A stretch of 37,402 nt of DNA from Verrucomicrobiales bacterium (lineage in GTDB: Bacteria; Verrucomicrobiota; Verrucomicrobiia; Verrucomicrobiales; DEV007). The notes beneath the pieces are model-generated. The model saw only the letters and a program-made list of their open reading frames with translations. It searched no databases and was not told where the DNA came from. The DNA is taken from contig JANQJH010000359.1 in the NCBI GenBank assembly GCA_028281705.1, positions 1-37,402 of the forward strand, given 5' to 3'. A program made the translations under genes and the position numbers. Below are positions 1 to 7,970 of this stretch, piece after piece; within the stretch, counting starts at the first letter, position 1, and each line of letters begins with the position of its first letter.

Positions 1-179
1 GACACGGTAGTATCCTTCCGGACTGGCGAGGCGTGGTCTTGCCCTGAGGTGAGATCGCAACGAGAGCCTCGTGGGAGAGGCGGTGACGTTTCGGGAAGAA
101 CGCTATCGATGTTTCCCCATCCTTCTTGATTCATCAATGTGACGTTGCCAGATGATGGCCGAATCTCTACAACGGCATC
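1..179. other. Left edge, no supportable gene
   Basis: This stretch precedes the sulfotransferase gene. One frame stays open from the left edge to a TGA near position 129, and another ends at a TGA near 47. Either could be the tail of an upstream gene, but neither fragment shows a recognisable domain. No clear promoter or Shine-Dalgarno sequence is visible before the ATG at 180. Confidence 0.4.
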
Positions 180-1346
180 ATGAACGATGCTCTACCCGAG
201 GTGAACCTGAGTGTGGCGGCGTTGCGCGGGGCCGCCGAAGCGGAGACGGGGCTCAGTGACTGGGGCGAGGAACATTTTCTCGAGCCACTGACGCTTTACT
301 TGGAATCGGCCGAGGAGAGTGCCGGGCTTAGCGGGCAAGGACGATATGTCCTCTGGCGCGTCTTCATGCGTCTGCTGACGAATCGCCTCCGGATGGAACA
401 GGATTTCGCCGCCAATCCTGACATTTTGAACACGGCCATTCCCCGGCCGCTTTATGTCATCGGCCTCCCGCGGACGGGCACGACCTTGTTGCACAACTTG
501 CTGGCCTGTGATCCCGCGGCGCGTTCCATTCGCTTGTGGGAAGGGTTCTTTCCCTCTCCGCCGCCCACGTTGGAGACGCGAGAGCACGACCTGCGGATCG
601 CCATGGCGGAGGAACACGTGGCGACCTTCAATCGACTGGCTCCCACCCTGGCAGGCATCCACAATCTCAATCCGCGGGGGCCGGAGGAATGTCTCTGGTT
701 GTTCGAGCATACCTTTGCCGATTTCATCCACGAACTGCGGGCTCACGTGCCGGCCTATTCGGAATGGCTTCCCCATCATGAGAGCAGTCCCAGGATTTAC
801 CGGGAGTACCGACGGATGCTGCAGCTCCTGGGCTGGAAATCTCCCGGGCAGCACTGGGTTTTCAAAGCCCCGCGCCATTTGATGGGGCTCGCCGGGTTGC
901 TCGAGGTGTTTCCCGAGGCTCGAATCGTGCAGACCCACCGTGATCCGCTCGAGGTCCTGCCTTCGATTTGCAGTCTGTGCCACGTCGACCGGCAGATCTT
1001 TACCGAGGATCCTGACAAAAACGTGATCGGAGATTTTTGGTTCCATCGGTTGAAGAATGGATTGAACAACGCCCTGAACGTCCGCGAGGCGGATGAGGTC
1101 CCGGATAGGTTTCTCGACATTTACTACAAGGACTTGCTGGGGGATCCCATCGGTAGCGTCAGGCGGATCTACGAGGTACACGGCTATGCCTTCACCGAGG
1201 CCTTTGAGATTGCAATGAGGGAATGGTTAGAAGATAACCGGCAGCACAAGCACGGGGTGCACCGTTATGCCATGGAGGACTACGGCTTGAAGGCCGCGCA
1301 AGTGGACCAGGGGTTTGCCGCCTATCGAAAGCGCTTTGGGATCTAA
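180..1346 (+). CDS. Sulfotransferase family protein
   Basis: Predicted PAPS-dependent sulfotransferase (388 aa) that would transfer a sulfuryl group from 3'-phosphoadenylyl sulfate to an unidentified hydroxyl or amine acceptor. The 5'-phosphosulfate-binding loop is visible as GLPRTGTT at residues 95-102. A 3'-phosphate-binding-like segment, VQTHRDPLEVLPS, lies near residues 249-262. Length and motif placement match the Sulfotransfer_3 type. There is no signal peptide, so it is probably cytoplasmic. The ATG start has no clear Shine-Dalgarno sequence. The DUF1214-type gene follows 18 bp downstream on the same strand, suggesting co-transcription. The acceptor cannot be told from sequence. Confidence 0.88.
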   Translation: MNDALPEVNLSVAALRGAAEAETGLSDWGEEHFLEPLTLYLESAEESAGLSGQGRYVLWRVFMRLLTNRLRMEQDFAANPDILNTAIPRPLYVIGLPRTGTTLLHNLLACDPAARSIRLWEGFFPSPPPTLETREHDLRIAMAEEHVATFNRLAPTLAGIHNLNPRGPEECLWLFEHTFADFIHELRAHVPAYSEWLPHHESSPRIYREYRRMLQLLGWKSPGQHWVFKAPRHLMGLAGLLEVFPEARIVQTHRDPLEVLPSICSLCHVDRQIFTEDPDKNVIGDFWFHRLKNGLNNALNVREADEVPDRFLDIYYKDLLGDPIGSVRRIYEVHGYAFTEAFEIAMREWLEDNRQHKHGVHRYAMEDYGLKAAQVDQGFAAYRKRFGI

Positions 1347-1364
1347 AATTGAACGGCGCTTACC

Positions 1365-2444
1365 ATGACTGAAAACATTTCACCGGTGGAGGCCTGGAGC
1401 GAAGTCCTCGATTACTTGGACGTCGCCGGCCACGAGATCTCCCAACGCGTGTCTGGTGACCCCGCGGCGGAGGCCGAGGGCTGCCGCTTTCTCAGCCGGT
1501 TGTTCGCCTCCATGCGTCTTTTCCTCCTGGAGCAGGATCCGCAACACCCGGACTTTGTGCCCGTGATGACACCGACGCGCAAGTTCTTCGCCGACAACCC
1601 GGACACACTCTATCACCGTTCGCCTGTTCGTGAGGATCTCGTCTATCGTGTCACGGGAAACGTGGGGCGCTGCACTTATCTCTCGTTTTGCGTTTACGCC
1701 GTGGGTGAAAAGGGCACGCGCATCGTCAGTGATTTGCCGGATGGGGAATTGAAAACGAATGCCGACGGCGATTTCGAAATCGTGCTCTCGGCGGAAGAGC
1801 CGAAAGTGAGCGCTTCCAATTGGATGAAGTTGGAACCAGGCGTGCGTTCCCTCGTGACGCGTCAGTATTACCTCGATCGCGCTCGAGAAACTCCGGCCCG
1901 CTACGAGATCGCCTGTGTGGGGTCCAGGGGAAGCGCGCCCACGGCGCCGCCGGCGGGTCAGCAGTTCAGAATGCTGCGAGACACCCTGGAGCGCGCGGTG
2001 AAGGCCACGCTCCGGGCCGGGGATGCCTGGTCGGCCAAGCCGAATACGATCTCCTTCGCCAGTGATGCCCAAGGCGTGGCCGATCTCTTTCCCACGCCGG
2101 ACAACCAGTATACCGGAGGGTGGTTTCGCCTGGACCCGGAAGAGGCACTGGTCTTGACCATCGAGCCGCCGGATTGCCGGTATTGGAACGTCCACCTCCT
2201 GACGCGTTGGCTGGAATCGCTCGATGGACGGCGTGCTTGTGTCAGTTTCAACAAGTCGCAGACGGTTTTGCAGAAGGACGGCACGGCGAGATTCATCATC
2301 GCGGCTCGAGATCCCGGGCTGCCGAACTGGCTCGACACGGGTGGCCGTGCCGAGGGCTGTTTTGCCTTCCGCTGGTTGCAAGCGGAGACCACGCCGCCGA
2401 CGCCGCGGTGCGAGCGGGTCTTGCTTCGTGAGCTATCCGAGTGA
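1365..2444 (+). CDS. DUF1214-domain protein
   Basis: A 359-aa protein of unknown biochemical function. The C-terminal half carries the DUF1214 signature: a WNVHLLTRWLESLDGRR segment near residue 275, then DGTARFIIAARDPGLPNWLDT and a terminal FRWLQ element. These resemble the aromatic- and Asp-rich 'RDPGxPNWLDT' core of the family. The N-terminal about 150 residues are helical and then beta-rich, as in DUF1254/DUF1214 proteins. No signal peptide or membrane segment is evident. It sits 18 bp after the sulfotransferase gene, so the two may act on one substrate; that is inference from position only. Confidence 0.75.
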   Translation: MTENISPVEAWSEVLDYLDVAGHEISQRVSGDPAAEAEGCRFLSRLFASMRLFLLEQDPQHPDFVPVMTPTRKFFADNPDTLYHRSPVREDLVYRVTGNVGRCTYLSFCVYAVGEKGTRIVSDLPDGELKTNADGDFEIVLSAEEPKVSASNWMKLEPGVRSLVTRQYYLDRARETPARYEIACVGSRGSAPTAPPAGQQFRMLRDTLERAVKATLRAGDAWSAKPNTISFASDAQGVADLFPTPDNQYTGGWFRLDPEEALVLTIEPPDCRYWNVHLLTRWLESLDGRRACVSFNKSQTVLQKDGTARFIIAARDPGLPNWLDTGGRAEGCFAFRWLQAETTPPTPRCERVLLRELSE

Positions 2445-2646
2445 TGGCGAATCGAGAGATAGAGAACCTCGAGTCATGAGAGGGCGTGAATCCAAAGTTG
2501 ATTGCTCGCCAGCTGCCATTGCGTCTCGGATGCGGCAATTGGTAGAGATTTGCCGTCTTCGTATTTCACTCAAGCGTGCCGGGAGAGAGCGTCGATCGAC
2601 GAAGCGAGAATCACAACCACGAAACCGATCTCAAGGGTGAAGCCGC
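2445..2646. other. Convergent intergenic region
   Basis: About 200 bp between the stops of the DUF1214 gene and the opposing hydroxylase gene. Short overlapping open frames run through it but have no homology-like motifs or credible starts. No GC hairpin followed by a T-run was found, so no terminator is called. Confidence 0.4.
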
Positions 2647-3222
2647 TCAGAGCGCGGCGTGTCCATTCACGTTCGAAGCCAGCCAATCTTCCAGCCAAGC
2701 ATTCCAGGTCACGTCGATCGACATGTTGATTCGCTCGTTGGGGCTGTTGTTATGCACGGAGTGGCGTTCGCTCAGCTTCATGTACCAAAGCTCGCCGGGT
2801 TGCATCGGGACCTCCGTTCCATTGAGGAGAAAAATCACCTGGTCATCGGAGAAGATCGGGAGCGTCAAGCGCACGACCTCGCGATGAACCGCATCCAGGG
2901 TGGGGTCGGTGTGTTCTTGCAACTCGGCCCCGGACTCTAACCGCATGAGACGGATACTCGTGATTTCGGTCTCAAAGCTCTGAAAGATCTCCTGCAGATA
3001 GGAACAACCCTTCAACATGGGTTCCTCGGACCAACCGTGGGAAGGCGGCGTTTTCACCTCGGCCGCCAGCGGAACCGGGCTGTAGTAGACGTAAAAGGGT
3101 TGCGTGAGGCTAGAGACGATCAGGTCGACGTCTTTTCTGAGGCGCTCGACATCATAACGCCTGTCTAATCGGATGCGATCGGGCAGGGAGTCTGCCACGC
3201 TGGTACCAGGAACTGTGCTCAT
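2647..3222 (-). CDS. Aspartyl/asparaginyl beta-hydroxylase-like 2OG-Fe(II) oxygenase
   Basis: A 191-aa predicted non-haem iron, 2-oxoglutarate-dependent dioxygenase of the Asp/Asn beta-hydroxylase type (PF05118-like). The iron triad is visible as H104-x-D106 (in QEHTDP) and the HSVHN motif with His154; Arg164 in NERINMSID is placed to bind the 2-oxoglutarate carboxylate. Strands around RLTLPIF and PGELWYMKL fit the double-stranded beta-helix fold. It is short for a stand-alone hydroxylase but contains the whole catalytic core. The ATG start is preceded by GGAG only about 2 nt away, so initiation strength is unclear. It converges on the sulfotransferase/DUF1214 pair. The substrate is unknown and could be a peptide side chain or a small molecule. 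Confidence 0.82.
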   Translation of the reverse strand: MSTVPGTSVADSLPDRIRLDRRYDVERLRKDVDLIVSSLTQPFYVYYSPVPLAAEVKTPPSHGWSEEPMLKGCSYLQEIFQSFETEITSIRLMRLESGAELQEHTDPTLDAVHREVVRLTLPIFSDDQVIFLLNGTEVPMQPGELWYMKLSERHSVHNNSPNERINMSIDVTWNAWLEDWLASNVNGHAAL

Positions 3223-3716
3223 CTCTCCATCGGGATGTTCGGATCAAGGGTGATTTCAGCTGATCGGGGCCGAAATGTCAAGCAGGCGCGCGGCATGGTG
3301 GTGGCCTCAGCGGGAGACGGCGCGTGCCTTCGGTGACGTCATGGAGTGTTTGAGAGTGTCATTTCGTGGCAATGTGAGATGAGCGTTCCGCTGGTCGGAA
3401 GCACTGAATCAGGCGGGGCGCCTGATTCACGTTGGAGTGCGTGGGTCTCGCCTTCGAACGCTGGACCGAACCTGCATCTGTTGGATAGCCCAAATGGTAA
3501 GATCAACTAGTTGGTTATAATGATGTGCTTACCTGCATCAGTCTAGTCAATGAGGACGGATCAGTAGGCAACCATATCGAGTTTTTTTACGTATGTTTGC
3601 CCGTTGCCCAAAGAAACACCGTATTCGAGCTTGCAAGCGAAACGTGTCCATGCATTGTCCGCGCTTCACGATCGTAGCCGCATTACTAACGCTATCGAAA
3701 CTACTCTGAGCAAACC
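3223..3716. other. 494-bp intergenic region with repeat copy A
   Basis: Lies between the divergent hydroxylase gene and the beta-helix gene, so promoters for both are expected here. No confident -35/-10 pair could be picked. The left half contains one copy of an about 80-bp repeat (3356-3436), listed separately. The right half, 3500-3716, is noticeably AT-richer and carries no open frame of interest. Confidence 0.5.
3356..3436 (+). repeat. Dispersed ~80-bp repeat, copy A
   Basis: Begins GTGTCATT, continues with a shared GGCAATGTGAG-like block, and ends with the palindrome ATCAGGCGGGGCGCCTGAT followed by TCACGTTGGA. The same order of blocks is found at 7768-7846 on the same strand. The palindrome centre (3408-3427) would fold into a GC-rich hairpin. 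The arrangement looks REP-like or like a small non-coding dispersed element. Confidence 0.7.
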
Positions 3717-6700
3717 ATGAAACGAATCCTCTATCACGTTTTCGCCTTAGCCGTTGCCTCAGTGACGGTTAGTCTTCAAGCCCGGGAGCCCCTGCCCTAT
3801 GAGGCCACCTTTGAACCCGAGAACGGTTTTGAACCGGGGAGTGTCGATGGTCTTCGCGGCTTCACCGTTGTTCGTGGCGAGGTCCAAGTCGCACCTTATG
3901 AAGGAGTTAGTGGAACTGCCGGTCTCAAGCTCCAGCCCTCGCGGCCCTTCGGGATCGTCCAGCTGAGCATTGATGCCGGACTGGGCGCGGCGGATAGCCC
4001 CGACAAGGTTGTCCACACCGATTTCATGATCCGACCCGGGGCTGCGGATCCCTCGGAGGGCGATCAGTTCGCCGATGTGGACGGCAGTGTTACGGGATTC
4101 TTCAAGATCGATGATTCGGGTGAACTCCACATTTTCGACGGCGGCGACTCCGGGCGATGGCTTCCCTCCGGCGCTCAGTTTGAGCTCGACGCGGCCGGGC
4201 ATGCCCGGAATTGGATTCGGCTCTCATTCCGCCAGGACTTCGAGCGGGGGCTGTGGGACGTCGCGGTCAATGGCCGGGTCTTTCACGCCGACCTCGCCAT
4301 GGCGGATCAGTCCCAAAGTTTGGAGAAGATCGAGTTCATCGGCCAGAGCGGTCGCCCCCTCTACGTGGACAATGTCCGGGTCAGCCGCGAGGCGACGGCC
4401 TTTGTCGACCTCGATCGCGATGGCATGCCGGACGCCTGGGAGGCCCAACAGGGCTTCACGGAGGACGATGGGCGCGATGGGGACAAGGATGGGGACGGGG
4501 TGACGAATATCCAAGAACTGGTCTCCCAGACCAAGATCATTGAGGCCATGGCGACCGGGACCGATGGGCCTGAGATGGCGGAGTCTGGAGAACTCACCGC
4601 CCTCGCTCAGTCGACGCCAACGATCACCGTGGTGGAGAATGTGGCGGCGTTAGAGACGCTCGTCGTGGCGGACGCGGACACCGTGATGACCCTGGGTTAT
4701 TACACCGCCCATGATGGTGGGAGCAACCTCTACCGCTATAATGAGGAGAGTGACGTCGATTGTGATGGGGGTTTCATCCTTGACGGACCCGAGATCGATC
4801 CGGGGGATGAAAACAGCAATGCTCAGGCGGCCATGTCCGCCACCTACACCGGCACGGGGCAGGGGCGATTTGAGGCTGTTTCCAAAGTTCGCGCCAATGC
4901 TAGACAATTTGGGGCCAAAGGGGAGGAAGGCGTGAATGACTCGCCTAGATTTAGGGCCATGATTGACTCTTCTTTGGGGGCAATTGAGGGTATCTCTGGA
5001 GATACCTATCATTGTAGTAGCGGTGCTATCATTGTTAATAAGCCAATGATCCTTGCCGGAAACGGCGCCACGTGGAAACTTGGGGAAAGAATTCGTGTCG
5101 AGTCCAACGATGTTGTGATTTCCAATTGGAGATTCGTGGGTGATTCTTTCGTGGAAACCTATTCTGAAGGGAATGATTTCGAGAATCCTTTGGAAACCCT
5201 CGATTCTGCCATACAGCTCAATGGCGCGGCTAAAGTGTCGATTTTTGACTGTAGTTTCACTGATGCTTATATAAGCGCGCATCAAACTAAGCAAAACAAG
5301 CACATCAATATCGAACGTTGTCGATTCGATCTCATTGCCAGCGCGTGGAATGTACGGTTGCCGCGATTCGTCCATATTCGGGCGGATGGCATGGTCATTA
5401 AAGATTGCGTTTTCACGGGCACGAACATGTATGAATTCATTAAGTCCAGTGGATATACGAACTCGGGAAGGCTTCTGATCGATTCTTGCGAGTTCTACGG
5501 GTCATGCCAAGAGGACCTTCTCGATGCCTATACCACACAGGGGCCGGTGATCCTGAGAAACAATGTTGCTAGACTGACTGGGGCAGACCATTCGATTCAC
5601 GACGAAGATAGGCATCCCGATTGGCACCTGAGTGACGCCCCCCAGTTGATAACAATTAAGCCCTCGGGGACCGGAAATAATGATGAAATCTCTTATCCCT
5701 ACTTTGTGGAGCTGCGAGGCAATGACTTCGAATTTGAGTCCCATGACGGTCTATGGATCTGTGGTTCCCACACGCAAGATTGGTCCGCCGCAAATCAATC
5801 GCTTATTGTGACCGGCAATCGCCTCAAGATCACCGGCGCGAAGAGCGGCGTCTCCGCAATCGATGTCAAGGGTTGGCACCAAGCGGTGATCTCGGATAAC
5901 GTCATCCTCATGCCCGACCTCGTTGAGACGAGTGATAGTGGTGAAGAGGAGCCTCCCCCGCTTAATTTGGGGGGGCTGCCTACGATGAACGCCGTCAAAG
6001 CATCTGGGATCCAGAACTTGGTGATTTCTGACAACGTGTTCGACCGGGGATCCGTCAGATTACAGCGCGAGACGGTTCCTAATCCAGTCAATCCACCAAA
6101 TCTATACGGGCCGACGGAAGCCATGACGGTCGTGGGCAATCACTTCAGAGATGCAAGAGGCTCTGCCGCCGTTACGATTGCCGGTCCGCACCCCGACTTG
6201 GACATGAGTATTCTTGGAAATCAGATTGAAATCTCTCATCAAATCACAAGGAAAGTCGGAGAAGACCAGGATGGAGAACCCATCTACGCACCCATTCACA
6301 CGCGTTTTATTTCTCTTGTCTCAGGCAAGGGTGAAAACTCGGATTCGGAGCTAGGTAGTGCCAATACTGTCAGAGCGGTGGGAAATACGGGAAAACTGGT
6401 TGATGACGCCCATGGCTCGCTGAGTATCTACGCGCCAACAGCGAATCACGTCATTGATACCCATAATAGCTGGAATTCCCAAGTGGGGCATGGATCTGAA
6501 ATTCCGACTTCGGGTGAGCATGTAAAGGGCGATGTCGTGTGGAACACCAGCCCCGAAGCGGGGGGGGCCGCCGGGTGGGTTTGTGTTGCGGATGGATCGC
6601 CTGGAATTTGGAAACCCTTTGGAATCCTCTTGGGTGCGGGGTCCGGTGCCGAAGTGGCCCTGGAGAATCCGGCGTTTCAGGGTATCCAAGCCACGATGGG

Positions 6701-7646
6701 CACGCCTGGTGGTGTGCCGGTATTTGAATCTGATCCCAGTAGCGGCAGCTCGAAGCTCGGTTACGTTTCGGGATTCTCGACTGTTGGGGAAGGTGCGCCA
6801 GACGAGGAGAATACCCCCACCATCCCTCCATTCTACGTCGATACCAGTTCGGATTCGTTTCACTGGCACGACGGCGAGGTCTGGCACGAAGCTGAAAGCG
6901 CGGTTGATGCGGAGAATCATCGAACGGATACGAACAACCCCCACAATGTGACGGCGGCGCAACTGAGCTTGGGTACGTCGGATGATGTGGAGTTTGGCAC
7001 GGCAAAAGCGGCGGCGTTTGAGTCGACGAGCCAAACGACGCAATTGCAGGGGGATGTGCAAACGTCGACCGGTAATACGGCGGCGAACTTGAATGCGATT
7101 GGCATCGATGCGGGGAAGAATAATGGGGGGAATCATAATGCGGTTTTCGGATCCAAGGCGATGAAGGCGGGTATGACATCGAACTACAATTCGGTGTATG
7201 GTAGTTGGGCACTGTCCGAAAGTACTCTGGGCCCGCACAACGCCGCCTTCGGATATTCTAGCCTGCGTGGCGTTACGAGTGGCGAGAGGAATGTCGCGAT
7301 TGGGTCAAACGCTGGGCGCTATATCAAAGCCGGGACAAATAACACGACGCCAGATAACTCGATTTATATAGGGTATGATACGCGGGCTTCGGCGGCGGCG
7401 AATGAGAATGAAGTCGTCATCGGGCATGAGGCACGCGGGAATGGGTCGGATACGACGACCTTGGGAAACTCCTCGACAAAGGAAACGCATATCATGGGCT
7501 CGTGGGTGATGGATGAGCAAGGATCTAGCCCAGCAGGCAAGGATAGCAAGGTGATCCTCTTTGCCGAAAAGAATGCATCGGGTAAGATGAAACTGATGGT
7601 GCAGTTTCCCTCGGGGGAAGCGGTGAAGCTTCTCGAGGAAGAATAG
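3717..7646 (+). CDS. Secreted beta-helix protein with phage-tail-fibre/YadA-like C-terminus
   Basis: A 1309-aa mosaic protein. Residues 1-22 form a signal peptide ending LQA. Residues about 25-225 look like a concanavalin/LamG-type beta-sandwich. A calcium-loop region rich in DxDxDG (DLDRDGMPDAWE, DGDKDGDGVTN) spans about 229-270. ANARQFGAKGEEG near residue 393 resembles the start of the pectate-lyase superfamily beta-helix, which continues to about 760 with repeated N-x-F/I-x-G rungs. A VWNTSPEAGGAAGWVCVADG segment near 940 and NNPHNVTAAQ near 1070 are typical of phage tail spikes and fibres. From about 1124 onward come YadA-head-like repeats (NAVFGSKAM, NSVYGSWAL, NAAFGYSSL, NVAIGSNAG, NEVVIGHEA). 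No chaperone endosialidase domain follows. Likely a secreted carbohydrate-binding or -cleaving fibre; the substrate is unknown. The rungs are encoded by AT-richer DNA than both ends. Confidence 0.82.
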   Translation: MKRILYHVFALAVASVTVSLQAREPLPYEATFEPENGFEPGSVDGLRGFTVVRGEVQVAPYEGVSGTAGLKLQPSRPFGIVQLSIDAGLGAADSPDKVVHTDFMIRPGAADPSEGDQFADVDGSVTGFFKIDDSGELHIFDGGDSGRWLPSGAQFELDAAGHARNWIRLSFRQDFERGLWDVAVNGRVFHADLAMADQSQSLEKIEFIGQSGRPLYVDNVRVSREATAFVDLDRDGMPDAWEAQQGFTEDDGRDGDKDGDGVTNIQELVSQTKIIEAMATGTDGPEMAESGELTALAQSTPTITVVENVAALETLVVADADTVMTLGYYTAHDGGSNLYRYNEESDVDCDGGFILDGPEIDPGDENSNAQAAMSATYTGTGQGRFEAVSKVRANARQFGAKGEEGVNDSPRFRAMIDSSLGAIEGISGDTYHCSSGAIIVNKPMILAGNGATWKLGERIRVESNDVVISNWRFVGDSFVETYSEGNDFENPLETLDSAIQLNGAAKVSIFDCSFTDAYISAHQTKQNKHINIERCRFDLIASAWNVRLPRFVHIRADGMVIKDCVFTGTNMYEFIKSSGYTNSGRLLIDSCEFYGSCQEDLLDAYTTQGPVILRNNVARLTGADHSIHDEDRHPDWHLSDAPQLITIKPSGTGNNDEISYPYFVELRGNDFEFESHDGLWICGSHTQDWSAANQSLIVTGNRLKITGAKSGVSAIDVKGWHQAVISDNVILMPDLVETSDSGEEEPPPLNLGGLPTMNAVKASGIQNLVISDNVFDRGSVRLQRETVPNPVNPPNLYGPTEAMTVVGNHFRDARGSAAVTIAGPHPDLDMSILGNQIEISHQITRKVGEDQDGEPIYAPIHTRFISLVSGKGENSDSELGSANTVRAVGNTGKLVDDAHGSLSIYAPTANHVIDTHNSWNSQVGHGSEIPTSGEHVKGDVVWNTSPEAGGAAGWVCVADGSPGIWKPFGILLGAGSGAEVALENPAFQGIQATMGTPGGVPVFESDPSSGSSKLGYVSGFSTVGEGAPDEENTPTIPPFYVDTSSDSFHWHDGEVWHEAESAVDAENHRTDTNNPHNVTAAQLSLGTSDDVEFGTAKAAAFESTSQTTQLQGDVQTSTGNTAANLNAIGIDAGKNNGGNHNAVFGSKAMKAGMTSNYNSVYGSWALSESTLGPHNAAFGYSSLRGVTSGERNVAIGSNAGRYIKAGTNNTTPDNSIYIGYDTRASAAANENEVVIGHEARGNGSDTTTLGNSSTKETHIMGSWVMDEQGSSPAGKDSKVILFAEKNASGKMKLMVQFPSGEAVKLLEEE

Positions 7647-7767
7647 GAAGGGGAGGCGGTGGCAGGTGCCGCCGTAGGCTTCTGTTCTCGGCCCAGCGTT
7701 CGACGATGCCTTCGAGCGCGAGGCCGAATGCTTTGATGATGTTGAGTCGTTGTGCCTGAGGCACCGC

Positions 7768-7846
7768 GCGTCATTGTGTGACAATGTGAGTCCGGCGGGA
7801 CGCCGGTCTGGCATTGGATCAGGCGGGACGCTTGATTCACGTTGGA
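7768..7846 (+). repeat. Dispersed ~80-bp repeat, copy B
   Basis: Matches copy A (3356-3436) in block order: GCGTCATT, then GACAATGTGAG, then a GC-rich middle and ATCAGGCGGGACGCTTGAT followed by TCACGTTGGA. In this copy the middle is itself a palindrome, TCCGGCGGGACGCCGG (about 7791-7806), so the element holds two hairpins. The two copies are direct repeats that bracket the beta-helix gene. Confidence 0.7.
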
Positions 7847-7910
7847 ACTTGAGACGTCGGATCTAACGTATAGATTTCAACTTTCCCTAAATACCTGGAC
7901 TGTCCTTGGG

Positions 7911-7946
7911 AGTTTAAGTTGAAGTTTAAGTGTAGGTTTAAGTTTT
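7911..7946 (+). repeat. Three-unit 12-bp tandem repeat (AGTTTAAGTNNA)
   Basis: Three successive 12-bp units, AGTTTAAGTTGA, AGTTTAAGTGTA and GGTTTAAGTTTT, then a run of T. It sits 25 bp beyond the end of the ThuA/PVC reading frame, on its downstream side. The function is unknown; it could be a slipped-strand tract or part of a transcript end. Confidence 0.6.
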
Positions 7947-7970
7947 TTTCTGGGTTGCGGCCGCGTTGAA

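Larger units (their letters stand above)
7647..7970. other. 324-bp convergent intergenic region
   Basis: Lies between the stop of the beta-helix gene and the stop of the ThuA/PVC gene on the other strand. It contains repeat copy B (7768-7846) with two GC-rich palindromes and a 12-bp tandem repeat (7911-7946) ending in a T-run. The palindromes might end transcription from either side, but none has an adjacent T-run in the right place. No gene is seen. Confidence 0.5.

Noticed and set aside
3356..7946. Possible CRISPR or tandem array from the repeats
   Set aside because: The two large copies are more than 4 kb apart with a gene between, and the 12-bp repeat has no spacers.
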